Positions 9,493 to 20,234 of a DNA stretch of 64,000 bases are shown here, in pieces (the stretch's first letter is position 1; every line of letters begins with the position of its first letter). Source of the DNA: Poteriospumella lacustris (Eukaryota; Sar; Chrysophyceae; Chromulinales; Dinobryaceae); NCBI GenBank assembly GCA_008000375.1, contig SMOI01000148.1, forward strand, positions 5,025 through 69,024, in the 5' to 3' direction. The translations under genes were made by a program, and so were the position numbers. A model generated the notes under the pieces. The model was not told the origin of the DNA and did no database searches. It worked only from the letters and a program-made list of their open reading frames with translations.

Positions 9493-10600
9493 ATGAGGAG
9501 CATCGTGGTTGTGGCCATTCTTCTGCTTCAGTGTGTCGGATCGTGGTTCGTTCGACGACATCCCCCGCAGTGTGAGAGCATGCTATCCTCACGATTCGCA
9601 AGCAGACCGTTGGTCTCCTTGGCAGCTCAATGCTACAATAGAGTAAAGCCGCAGAGCATTCTCCGATCGGTAAGTGGACTATGCTATGCCTTGTCATGCT
9701 TCGCGAGCTTCACAGAGTGTCTGCTATTGTTTGCTGACTTTCGCATGGTAGGTGTCCTCGTCGCAGAACGAGTCACCGACCAGCAGCTCAGTCACATCAC
9801 TGAAAGGTTGTCGCGCTGAGAGATAAATGGAGGTCGTTGTGATGGTCTTACCTGATTTCGTGTGTGCTGTAGATGTATTTCGCACCGCCCTCAATTCACA
9901 ACCGAACGTGAACGATTTGAACAACCGAACTCTGACAATCATCGACAACCCAGATTTCACGTTGAAGCAGCCGTACATTGGCAGCGCGCTCATCGACCAG
10001 TGGACGGATGCGATTGCTACCTCCGAGAATCCACCGGGCCCCAAAACGAACACCTTGTACGTGATGCTGGCGGGCATGGGCAAAGGCAAAACGCGCTTCT
10101 TCGTGGAGCTCGAGAAGGCGCTGAATCAACGGGAAGGAGTGTTCGCAGTGGCTATAACCTTCAGCAGTGGCTGGATCCAAAAGTTCGACAAGAGTGATGA
10201 CTCGATGTCCATCGCGGTAGACGTTGTGCTTCGTATGCTGACCATGACCTACAGTGTAGCGGGCTTCGAGAACTTCCGAAAGGAGTTTACGAAGGCGTTA
10301 CGGGGCTTTCAAAGCCGCCAAGGTGTCACATACGCCGAGCTACTGCAGGAGTGCGCCATCTTCATCGTTGAAGATGTGCAGCGATCGAGACCGTGTAAGA
10401 AGTTCGTGTTGCTCCTCGATGAGCCGAAGAGACTCTTGGAAGCAGGGATTGCGGCGGGAGCGTTTCATGACCTGCGCTCCGCGTTGCTGGACTATGAGAT
10501 GCCTGGTTTCCGCATCAGCATGGCCACGACGGCGTTGGATCTATCAACCTTGGGAGTGTCGACGACCTCGAATCATGAAAGCGACGCAGCCACCTCTTGA
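9493..10600 (+). CDS. Crinkler/RHS-type P-loop NTPase with signal peptide, three exons; C-terminus truncated or frameshifted
   Basis: Inferred exons are 9493-9669, 9752-9806 and 9873-10600. Intron 1 is GTAAGT...GGTAG; intron 2 is GTTGTC...GCTGTAG. Together they give an intact 319-codon frame, which supports the model. The N-terminus is a clear signal peptide (M-R-S-I-V-V-V-A-I-L-L-L-Q-C-V-G-S-W-F-V-R-R), followed by an S/R-rich stretch poor in acidic residues. The NTPase core has Walker A G-M-G-K-G-K-T-R at residues 145-152 and Walker B F-V-L-L-L-D-E-P at about 255-262. The spacing and flanking pattern (I-D-Q-W upstream; D-L-R-S-A-L-L-D downstream) match the NTPase module of Crinkler and trypanosome RHS proteins. 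The frame stops at 10600, but another frame continues protein-like sequence (L-L-K-L-P-G-T-V-E-A-V...) to about 10690, so a frameshift near 10570-10590 is likely. No nuclease domain remains. It could be a pseudogene. Confidence 0.65.
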
Positions 10601-11010
10601 AGCTACCCGGTACAGTCGAGGCCGTCGCGACCGTTGACGGAGACCTGCAGTACCCTTCTATGTCTCTTTTGATGTTCACCTTCAATGAATGAATCTATGT
10701 ACGCTATCGATGCGTTATATCAATGATGTATGTACCGAGGTGGTGAATTGCTACGCACCAAGGCTCTTCCGAGGGAGGAACCGCACCTAACTAACTGTCA
10801 GCCTGAACATTTACGTTGGAGTCGGTTCCTGTTCGTTGGCAGTAGATAAAATGCAAGAAGTGACGTCCCGCTCCCAATCGTAACTTACTGTCGGGCTGGT
10901 ATACCACGGCGTCGCCTTCGAACAGGAACAGGATGGCTACCAGGGGTAGCCTGAGGCACGTCGACTGTTGTGAGATCCCTCACTGAAAGACTAAAAAAGT
11001 ATAGTCCATT
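10601..11010. other. Downstream remnant and spacer before tRNA-Thr copy 2
   Basis: The first about 90 nt read in another frame as a plausible continuation of the Crinkler-like protein, ending at a TGA near 10693. The rest shows no gene. Confidence 0.4.
10993..10998 (-). terminator. Pol III terminator of tRNA-Thr copy 2
   Basis: A run of six T on the minus strand lies 12 nt past the tRNA 3' end. Confidence 0.7.
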
Positions 11011-11084
11011 AGCCTCTTGAGAGGCTCGAACTCTCGACCTTACGCTTACTAAGCGCATGCTCTAGCCAACTGAGCTAAAGAGGC
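11011..11084 (-). tRNA. tRNA-Thr(AGU), copy 2
   Basis: Identical over 74 nt to the copy at 7992-8065, with the same cloverleaf and anticodon AGT. Flanks are unrelated except for the 4 bases gttg adjoining the 5' end of the gene. Confidence 0.95.
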
Positions 11085-11143
11085 GTTGCGCCGACGGACG
11101 CGCGCACCAACATCTTTCGCGGCCTGGACCGACACACCGTGAG

Positions 11144-11149
11144 AAAAAA
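11144..11149 (-). terminator. Pol III terminator of tRNA-Thr copy 3
   Basis: A run of six T on the minus strand lies 10 nt past the tRNA 3' end. Confidence 0.7.
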
Positions 11150-11159
11150 TAAATATAGC

Positions 11160-11233
11160 AGCCTCTTGAGAGGCTCGAACTCTCGACCTTACGCTTACTA
11201 AGCGCATGCTCTAGCCAACTGAGCTAAAGAGGC
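11160..11233 (-). tRNA. tRNA-Thr(AGU), copy 3
   Basis: Third identical 74-nt copy, only 75 bp from copy 2 and on the same strand. It also carries the gttg flank. Each copy has its own T-run, so they look like independent Pol III units. Confidence 0.95.
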
Positions 11234-11879
11234 GTTGAGACGTCAGAAACCAAGGTTTTATAGATTGCACGTTCAAAGTGTCATACCAACCTTCTCTGAT
11301 CAGGTCAGGCATCAAGTGTGAGACAAGACCAGTGATAAATGTGAGGCCCACACGATATAATACTTCTTGAATGGGCTTGACCGCAAGCAGATTTATCACA
11401 TTTAGCCTGTGGAATGTTTAATTTAAGATTCATATTTTTGCTATGTAGAACACCGGACTTTCTCTTTGATTTGGTTTGGCAAGAGGACTGCAGGGTTTCA
11501 AGCCATGGGTTCTGTTTGAAGGTCAAGCGGCCAATAGTGCTGGTTTGAGAGTGTAGTCTCGGGCTGATTGAAAGAACGTTATCAAGTGAATCGAAAGGGT
11601 ACTGAGAAGATGTCCTTCGTACTTGATGAAGGCCCATGCTTGGATGCCCCTTTCTTAGGTCAACGTCAAGGTCACGTCAAAAGAACCGAACTTCAAGTTC
11701 AGTTCGCAAACTATTCGTAGTCACTGGTAAGCACCGCAATGCATCCCCAGTACATAGAGCATAGGCTCCATTCACACGTGTAGCTGTTCCTCTTTTCCTC
11801 TGGGGGGGGGCGTGTTCGGTGGTGGTCCCGAAAGCGTGAAAGCAACACCAGTTAGAAGTGCTTCTGCGGTAACAAGTAA
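11234..11879. other. Intergenic region
   Basis: A 110-codon minus-strand frame (11305-11637) has no recognisable motif. A G-run (near 11801-11811) lies close to the next gene's 3' end. No gene is supported. Confidence 0.4.
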
Positions 11880-12596
11880 TTACAGGAATGGGAATGATGA
11901 TAGTCCAAGAAACAGCGACAGTTGTGTTTGCCGTTCCACCAGTGTCCCCTGTACGGGTAGCTGATAAAAGTGTAGCAATCGATCGAGTTCGGGAACCGAT
12001 AACAGCCGCAGATGTGCACGTACTGGCGGCATATAGGCAGCGGGCCAGGGAATAACGATGTCGTCGCTGTGGCTGTGATCAATTGGGGTTTGTTCCTCCG
12101 ATGGGTTCAGTGTCGCTGGGGCTGACGCCGCTGTCGCAGGATCGACGACTACGTCAGCGGCTCGTTCGGCGACGGGCGACTGCCGCCGTGGGAGTAAATA
12201 GATCGGACACTCATCCTCCAACGCGAGACTGTTGGCGTGACGAAGTAAGGCTTGTTGTAATTGTATCGGGTGGTGGACATCGCGTTGTGTCAGATGGGCA
12301 TTGATCATCGGAAACAACGCCACTGTCAGTTCCGTGACGGTAACGTGGGCTGGCATCCTCACGGGTAAACAAGCAGATAACATGTCTTGGACAGACTCGA
12401 CAGGCAACAGAGATTCGCCGTCAGTCGAACTCATCATCGCAGGCGAGGCAGCGCCGTCAGTAGGACCAAAGGGGTGACGAGGGCGGTGACCACTGCGACG
12501 ACTGCGACGACTGTGACATGCCGATCGCGCTCGCACACCTCTGTCGTCTTCCACGCCATCAAAACGATGCATCTTGATAAATAATTGCATAGACAT
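11880..12596 (-). CDS. SAP-motif protein, 238 aa
   Basis: A single frame runs from ATG 12596 to TAA at 11882-11880. The N-terminus is basic (an R/H/S-rich stretch at residues about 20-45), as in nucleic-acid-binding or nuclear proteins. The middle is acidic and Ala/Pro-rich. Near the C-terminus (residues about 195-230) a SAP-like helix-turn-helix reads L-S-V-P-E-L-D-R-L-L-H-F-Y-Q-L-P-V-Q-G-T, followed by L-V-E-R-Q-T-Q-L. SAP motifs bind AT-rich or scaffold DNA. Nothing else identifies the function. It lies head-to-tail with the secreted orphan at 12817. Confidence 0.6.
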   Translation of the reverse strand: MSMQLFIKMHRFDGVEDDRGVRARSACHSRRSRRSGHRPRHPFGPTDGAASPAMMSSTDGESLLPVESVQDMLSACLPVRMPAHVTVTELTVALFPMINAHLTQRDVHHPIQLQQALLRHANSLALEDECPIYLLPRRQSPVAERAADVVVDPATAASAPATLNPSEEQTPIDHSHSDDIVIPWPAAYMPPVRAHLRLLSVPELDRLLHFYQLPVQGTLVERQTQLSLFLGLSSFPFL

Positions 12597-12816
12597 TACG
12601 CCATCGAAGCGCGCTCTGACTGTTTCCGTAGAGATTAGGGGGGCGACACTTTGGCCCTAGGTCTACTCCGCACCGCCACCACTGCCCCCACACCGCGCCT
12701 CCTGGTCGGAGGAGAGGATAGAATAGCTACCCTCAGAGTCCGTGTTACTTCCCATATTTACATCATCATACATACGACTGCTTCACAGCTATCCCCCCTT
12801 TAGGAGTGTGTGTGTT

Positions 12817-13887
12817 CTACGGTTGACTTGGGAGACACGTGTACTGCGAGTAATAGAGGGAATGCTTCGCACCACACGTCGCCACCAATGGCACTGCTTC
12901 ATAGGCAACGCCTTGGCAATCAGCGGTATCAAAGTGCAACAAGACTGGACCCCCATCGTTCTCACTGCGACAGTGATACCGGAACGACGTCGTCCCATCG
13001 GTCACCGTTCGACAGTGACTGTGGAAGTAGTCGAATCGAAGAATCTCCTTCTCGCGTTGGTGCTCACAGCTATCAGAGGTTTGATACATCGTTCGTAGGA
13101 TACCACCGTCGTAATCGTAGTGCTGCTGGTGATGGTGCCGATGGGCGGAGGAACTTGGGCGGCTCCTCATCAACGACACGACCTCGTCGGATCGACGAAC
13201 GATGTCGACGCTGCTCGAGCCACGTCCTCCGGGGTGATCCCCCCGTCGACGTCGGCGACAGCGACCGAGGTGTCCAAAGGTACTGATCGTATACGAAGAG
13301 GTATACGCCTGGCACACGTCATCGTCGAACCGGTGACCCATCAGCGTCGTCGTGATCGCCTTCGTCGTCGTATTCCGCGTGACCATCAACGAGACCATTT
13401 CCGATCCCACTGCACGTGTCATACATCGATTCAAGCGATGTGCGATCAAATCCATCGTATCTCCTTGGCAATCATCGAACCCATCGTACTCGGTGGCAAC
13501 GAAAAAGCCAGTATTGACGTACCGATACGTCATCCTGCTGCCACTGCCGCCACTGCCGCCACTGCTGCCATTGCCGACACTGTTGGTGGAGGGTTCAAAT
13601 TGCGCGATGATCTCATTGGCGTAGGCACTAATTGGGTATTCAACCGCTGATACCGCAGCAGCGGACGTCATCGATGCGTCCGATGGCTGGCGGTCGACGT
13701 GACCGGTGGCAGAGACCGTCGCGGCGGCCGTTTTGGCCAGCAGCGTTGAGGTCAACCATTCCCCTGCATTCAATGGATCTGGATGCCATTCATCAACCCG
13801 TGAATTGCAACATCGAAACTGATCCAATACGTTGAATGCCATCCACAAGACCGCAACGGAAGACAACCGTCGGATATTCGTCCACAT
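12817..13887 (-). CDS. Secreted Cys-containing orphan protein
   Basis: I use the ATG at 13887, which opens a signal peptide (M-W-T-N-I-R-R-L-S-S-V-A-V-L-W-M-A-F); an upstream in-frame ATG at 13992 would bury it. The mature part is about 330 aa. It has two segments of related layout in which aromatic residues and D-C-Q-G follow F-x-x-x-Y/H. These segments end in further cysteines (R-C-M, G-R-C, T-C-G-A-K), consistent with disulfide-bonded extracellular modules. A Gly/Ser linker and an Arg run separate them. I do not recognise a family; the layout recalls small Cys-rich secreted domains of amoebae and protists. Confidence 0.6.
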   Translation of the reverse strand: MWTNIRRLSSVAVLWMAFNVLDQFRCCNSRVDEWHPDPLNAGEWLTSTLLAKTAAATVSATGHVDRQPSDASMTSAAAVSAVEYPISAYANEIIAQFEPSTNSVGNGSSGGSGGSGSRMTYRYVNTGFFVATEYDGFDDCQGDTMDLIAHRLNRCMTRAVGSEMVSLMVTRNTTTKAITTTLMGHRFDDDVCQAYTSSYTISTFGHLGRCRRRRRGDHPGGRGSSSVDIVRRSDEVVSLMRSRPSSSAHRHHHQQHYDYDGGILRTMYQTSDSCEHQREKEILRFDYFHSHCRTVTDGTTSFRYHCRSENDGGPVLLHFDTADCQGVAYEAVPLVATCGAKHSLYYSQYTCLPSQP

Positions 13888-15315
13888 TTTTTTCCGCGGC
13901 GTACAACGGGTGGGAGAAATATCTTTCAACCCAACAAAAGAGAGCAAGCGAACAAAAGAGCAAGAAAGCCAGAGAACAATTGTGTTTCGCACGATGGCGA
14001 AGTCGGACTTTTTCGCTTCCTCAACAGGTCCGTTGTCGGTTGTGCCAGCTCCAGCAGCGAAAATGAAACGCTTATCATCAAGTACATTTAGAGTGCTCTT
14101 TACTCCAATAATAAGGGTAAACTGTTACCGTATATGTACGTAGCTGTTGGCTCTTGTCATTTGTCGTGAGTCGTCAAAGAACTCCATGACATCTGCCGAC
14201 CGACGTCCCTCCCCCCCCCCAAACCCTACCGTAGTATTTGAATGCGGACCATAAGCAAATATCGTTAGGAGGGCACCACTGATTACTCTCGGAGAAGATC
14301 ACAAATGAATGACTGACCGGATCTTGGTTCTCTCTGATAGGAAACTTGCTATGCTCTCTGTTCTCCAAAGAAACACCTCATCGTCTGCGTTGTCACTTCG
14401 ACCAAATTATTTCCCGTACACTTTTCCAATTTTTTGCTGGGCAACCTGTTGCCAGCACGGCCCCTTACCGGTTGAAAAGTTTTCGTCATGGTGGTCGCGT
14501 TGCCCACGTCGGTCTTCATTGTGGACATTGCGTCTTGCGTTTTGTTCCGCCGTTTGACCTGACTCTGCGACAACACTTGCAATGTACTGTCACATTCTTG
14601 CAAATGTTGTCGAACGATCTTGTCTGACTGCGGCAAATGCGGCTGGACATAATGTCTTCAGTGAAAGGCTGAAGGGGGGAACACCATTACCATGAAAAAC
14701 ACCTTTCCACTTGTGAGGGACCTTGCTTTGTGACACGTTGCTCACCGCAAAGTTGGAAAAGTATACAGGAAATTATGAGGTTCCCTTGAGAGAAACAAGG
14801 AGTTCATTGGTGACGTGCTATTGGAAGTGGTGACGTTGACTCTCCTCGCCGATCTTATACAGCTGAAGCTAGGGGGGGGGCAGGGGTCCATAGCCAGGCG
14901 TGATCCGTCGTTGTCGTTGGGCAGTGTAAATCTCGCCGCAAACGACGAAGACCTCCTGTTTGTCTCTTGCTACGAAGGATCTTTGATCCCTTGCGTTGGA
15001 TCGTTTGGTGCACACACTTGTGGGGGGGGGTATTTACTTCACAACGGTTGGCTCCCAGTACAAGTGAGGAGAATAGAAGCAAACACACTACCTACTCGCG
15101 TGTCGCATGGGGCCTGACACTGGCAGCGCGTGTGTGCTGGTACAATGGTGCGATAGATCTGCGTAAAATGTGTACATACACAGGGGTGTTACAGAATGAA
15201 TAGGGTGTGGTACAGATAGAGACGACGACACGCGACAGGGCAGAGGGAAGGAAGGGAGATACAGATCACAGACAACAGACAACGCACGCCGCCGCCGCTC
15301 TCACTCAGACGCGGC
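13888..15315. other. Intergenic region; possible small coiled-coil exon on minus strand
   Basis: C-runs or G-runs occur at about 14211-14220, 14871-14880 and 15021-15028. On the minus strand, 14636 down to about 14475 reads as a helix-forming stretch with heptad-like leucines, and a CCG/GTAAGG donor follows. It could be an exon of a small coiled-coil protein, but no start or partner exon could be fixed. Confidence 0.35.
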
Positions 15316-18300
15316 CTACGCCTCTCCAACGCCCGCCGCGCCAACCGACCCCACCGCCATCGACTCGGACAGCAGCCCATACCGACCGACCACACTGGAC
15401 CGTTGCTTGCACAGCGCGATCTTGTGCTCCAACGCGTCCATCAGGCTCTTCAACGTGTGCTGCACTTGCTTGCGGACATCGACCGTGTCCTCGGCGAACG
15501 TCAACGAGACGCCCACCAACAAATGACGTGCCGCCTCGTACAGATGCTGTGCCCTATCGTCGCCCCACGTACAGTAAACCGTTAGCTCTCTTTCTCTCTC
15601 ACAGACACACACGCACACAGCGCCACACGTTACCGGTCGAGATGGCCGAGCATTTCTTCCATTTCGGCGTCTTGTTCTTGGCGCAACGCCTCTTGCAACA
15701 TCAACGCTTCCGCGCGGGGCAACGAAGCTTTCCAGGCGGCGGCTTGGCAGGTGGTACTGCTGGGTACCGACGGCGTCGCTCCACCACCACCAGCACCGCC
15801 GCCGCCGCCGCCGCCGCCGCCAACGCCGCCAACGCCGCCAACGCTGCCCAGGCCGGACGCGCCCGCAGTGGACGTCTGCAAAGGGGGTGAGACACGCATC
15901 GCATCGTCAGTGACCAATCGCACAGCGCCACAGACAGCGACAGCGACAGAGAGAAAGAGAAAGAGAACCTACCGTGGTACATTGCTGCAGGTAATACACA
16001 CACTGATCGGCGCGCTGGGTCAACGCGAGAAAGGTACCCGTCACGTCGCCGCGCAGTCGATGCAGCAGGACCCACCCGGCGTCGATGCCGGGGTTGTTGC
16101 TGGCCGCACCACCACCGCCGCCGCCAGGGTTGTTCGCGGCCGCTAGCAGCCCCGTACCCGTCGGTGTCGTTGATAACGGAGCGTTGCCGTTCGCGTTGTT
16201 GTTATTGTTGTTGTTATTGGTCGCTGTGGCCGATGAAACCGTCGCGTTGACATCGTCGGGCAGTTCGACGGCGACGAGAAACGTCTTCACGAGGGCCAAC
16301 GCGTGCAAATACAGCGCCAAGGCCGACAACATCACCGACAACTGGTCGGGTGTCTCAATGGCGTACGTCCACACCACCGCCGTGGTTGGCGACGGAGCGC
16401 CACGCGTCGTGGTCGCCGTCGCAGCGGTGGTGGCGGTGGTGGTCGTCGTCTTGGTGGCGGGCATCGCGAAGGGATTGTCGAGCAGGTCGTCGTCGTCGTC
16501 CTCGATCACTGTCGCCGGTCTGGCGCCAGTCGTTGTAGCGGTGGCAGCAGCTGTGGTGGCAGCGGTGGCAGCGGTGGCAGTGGCGGCGGTGGCAGTGGTG
16601 GCACCATGCGACGCGTTGTACGACAAAATCTCCGAGCGAATCCAATGGTCGGCGACCTGTGCGACGACGTGGACAATGTGTCCGAGCACTTCCCATCGCT
16701 GAATCATACTGCGTTGGTACAGGTCTTGGTACTGAATGAACGAGGCCGTCGTCGTGGAGGTGGGTGGCGTCGTGCCCGGGGAGGCCGTAGGCGGCATGAG
16801 ATAGCCCTGCTGCGTCTGCTGCTGTTGCTGCTGTTGCTGTTGCTGTTGCACGAGCTGGGCCATGGCCTGTAGGTTCTGTTGGTACTGCGACGCCGTCATC
16901 GATGGCGGTGGGGCGGGATAAGCCGCGTGAGGAGGGTACTGGTGTCTGGGCGTGACGTTGGGCGACTGCGACGCGGTGGGCATCGGCAGCGACGGGTACA
17001 ACGGCTGCGGTTGGCCTGCGGAAAACAGGTCGCCGTTGTCCTGCGACGACGACGACGCGGCGGGAAATAAACCGGCGACGGTGGTGGGGCCCGGGAGCGA
17101 AGCATACGGCGGCGGTGGGTACGTTGGATACGGTGGTGGTGGGTACGGCGACGCATGCGTCGCCAGAGACGGCTGCGCATACGGCTGCGGCTGGGCGTAC
17201 GGGTACGACGTGTTGATGGGCGCCGGATATTGACCGCTGTTGGCGGGTACAGGCTCAGCGGGCAACGGTTGATACGCTGGGGTAGGCGGAATGGGAGACA
17301 TCGCACTGCCGCCTGGACCATGCCCCGTCAGGCGCAATCCGCTGCTGCCACCACCGCCGCCGCCACTCGCTCCCGCATCGACCATTTCGTAGTCATCGTA
17401 CGTGCTGTCGTTGACGTGCCCCTGGGCATTGGCATGGGCAGCGTTGGCGTAGGCGTGGGCACTGGCATTCGCCTGCGGTGGCTGAAGCTGCAGCGGCTGT
17501 GGCGTCGCGGAGGACGGATGAGGAGGGTGATGACTGGGGGGAGACGACTGCGGCGGCAGCTTGTTCGCCGATGGCGGAGTGGCGGGGGCCCCACCGATCG
17601 ACGGCGTGCGATGCTGCGACGCATTGCTCATGCTGCGATGGCTCGTATCCGCCGCTGAATACGGATCCGCGGCCTTTTCGTGGTCAGGGGCCGCCGTACC
17701 AGCCGCACTGCCATCGCCGGCGGGGGCGATAATGACACCGCCTGGAAGCGATGAATCCGATACACGGGCACCAGCAACAGCTGCGGCAGCGGCAGCCGCT
17801 TGAAGCAGCGACCCACCGCCGCCCGCGGGATGCAGCTCCGACCCGGCGAGCGCACTGGCGGTGAGTTGCGTCGTCGATGTCGATGTCCCACTACCCGAAG
17901 CCGCCATTGCCCCCGCCCCCGCTGCCACCGCTGCCACGGCAGCCGCAGTAGCCGCCGCCATACCACTACCCGACGTCGGTGGCAACATCGACGCTGCCTG
18001 TGCCGACGGCTGCTGCGATTGCGACAACCGGTGAATGTGCTGACAGACTTGCAACAGATCCTGGATCGACGCTCGGTTGGGAATGCTCTTCTCCAACAAC
18101 TACAGCCCCCACACACAGACACAGACACAGACACGCAGAGAGAACCATCAATCACACACGATAGACACACGCAGTATATGGGCGGGGGGAGGGCACGTAC
18201 CCGTCGAAGAATGCTAATGGAAACGGGTGAGACATCTGCCGGCGCACGTAACTCTTTCGTGCGAATGTTGTTCAGCAAATCCGTCTCGTTGACTCCGCCG

Positions 18301-19042
18301 AACGGCACTTGGCCCGCCAACATTTCGTAGAAAATACAGCCGATGCTCCAGATGTCCGCCTTGGCATCGTATTGTCCCGCGGCCAATACCTCGGGAGCCT
18401 GTAGAGTGTCAGGACATAAGCCTCGTTAGTCGACTCGTGTGTATGTGTGGCAGAGGCAGAGGCAGAGGCAGAGGCAGAGGCAGAGGCGCAGGGAAAGAGA
18501 TAAAAGGGTAGACGTACCATGTACAAAGGGGTTCCGCACGGCGTTTGGGCCAAGGCATCCGATTGCAATTGACGTGCGAACCCAAAATCGGCGATTTTCA
18601 AGGTCGCACGCACCGTTTCTTCCGTCAACAAGACATTCGCCGTCTTCAAATCCCGATGAATGAACCCTTGTTCATTGAGAAACGCAATACCCTCTGCCAA
18701 TTGCGCCAAGAAGTTAAAGGCATGTTCTTCCCGCAGACGACCCACTTTCTTGATGAATTTGTTCAAATCCCCACCCGCACAGTATTCCATGACCAAATAG
18801 AAGTTGTTCGCCGAGCTGAAGTATTTCTTCAGCGACAACAGGTTGCGGTGGTTGAATTCTTTCATGATTTTCACCTCACTTTCCAAGCCCGCGATCAATT
18901 TCGGATGCGAAAACTTCTCTTTGGCAATGACTTTGATCGCGTATTGTTCGCGGGTTTTCACATGGACACCCAAGTATACATCCGCATAATTCCCTCGTCC
19001 AATGCGATTCTTTAACTCGTAGTCACCTACTTGTTTGAACAT
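15316..19042 (-). CDS. ATG1: ATG1/ULK-like autophagy-initiating protein kinase, five exons
   Basis: Inferred exons are 18518-19042, 18201-18398, 15973-18099, 15634-15875 and 15316-15553, all GT-AG and frame-consistent, giving 1109 aa. The N-terminal kinase domain (residues about 7-265) has G-R-G-N-Y-A-D-V, Lys37 in A-I-K-V-I, H-R-D at 129-131, D-F-G-F-A-R at 152-157, and C-G-T-P-L-Y-M followed by A-P-E across intron 1. The sequence around G-D-L-N-K-F-I and I-A-D-F-G-F-A-R is typical of the ULK/ATG1 group, which starts autophagosome formation with ATG13/FIP200. A roughly 600-residue disordered linker rich in Pro, Ala, Ser and Thr contains an 11-residue polyglutamine run (CTG repeat at 16816-16848) and a Gly run. 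The C-terminal about 250 residues are helical (for example L-Y-L-H-A-L-A-L-V-K-T-F, A-Q-H-L-Y-E-A-A-R-H-L-L), fitting the tandem MIT/EAT region that binds ATG13. Orthology to ATG1 within the ULK family is inferred. Confidence 0.88.
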
Positions 19043-20234
19043 GTTTGTGTCTGCTTGACTTGGTGTTGTTGTTCAAAGGACTACCGCGATATGCCTGTGA
19101 AAAACTTCAGGAAGAAAATAAACGATAACGATTTGGAAACACGAAGATAAAAGGGCAGGGGTTCTCCGGGTTGGCTTGAAAAAATATTGATGCTCGTTTG
19201 GACGTCCGTTAGATCGTTGACGAGTCCGTAGTTCCGACTCAGAACGTTGGACAGGGATCAGCAGTTTGTCGATTCAAAAAAAATGTGTTGCTCTTTTTTG
19301 CCGCCTCTAAAGAATAAATTTATTGAGGCCAGCTGCGTGACACAGAAGGATACCGCGCGTCGAAAAAATTCGGAAGCGAAAGAAGCAGCGTCGAAGGAAG
19401 CACGAAGACGAAGAAGGACGATAGAAGAAGAGAGACTGCGCTGAGAAAAAGAAGACGTCGGAAGACGTTTGGGAGAGGCATGAAACTGCATTTTTGACGC
19501 TGATCTTCGTGTCACTTGTCACTTGTCACTTTTCACTTGTTTCGTTTATCTTGTGTGACGGTCAGATGACAAAAAGTCTGATGATGACAAACGACAAGTG
19601 GCAGTAACTTTGTCGTTTGTCGGATGTCGTTTGTCCGAAGAGGGGAATCTGTGAGTATGTGTCGTGAGACGGAGCTGAGAAACGGTGGTCCGTCGGTCGG
19701 GCCCCCCCGCAGTTCACCACATGGGCAGCAGCAGCAGCGCAGCTGTTGATTCCACAGCGACGTGACGTGAGAGAGAGGCCACAGTTTGGATTGGTCGGTC
19801 GTTCCTTGGTTGGTTCTTCGTTGTCAGTCAGCAGCTTCGTGCAACACATCTACAAGTCTTTGCCACGTGATTCTTTCTGCTCTTCCCCTTTTTGGTTCGT
19901 GTTGTTGACAGATCCAACCGTGGTGAAAGAGTGTTCTTCGGCTATTGATCGTCATCATCGTCTCTATCCAAGGACAAAGCATATCGATTTGCCTGGGTAG
20001 TCGCTGTTGTTAGAGAAAGAGGGGAAATCATCGTATCATCAAAAGTTCGTGAGTGAATAACTCAATATTCGCAGTTCTTCTTCAACCCCTTTGGTCGTTC
20101 GATAGTCCACTTTCGCCCGGAACCAGCAGGCTTTGTATCGTGCATCTATCACTCACTCCTCCCCATTTGGTTATCATTTATCGTCGGTGTCGTTGAATCC
20201 TTCGTTTCTCTTCCTCATTCAAACCATCGCAACA
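19043..20234. promoter_or_regulatory. Divergent promoter region between two kinase genes
   Basis: This 1.2-kb spacer separates the ATG1-like gene (minus) and the kinase at 20235 (plus). It holds a purine-rich stretch (19360-19465), four near-tandem copies of a cttgtcact-like word (19508-19545) and no convincing gene. Confidence 0.4.
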
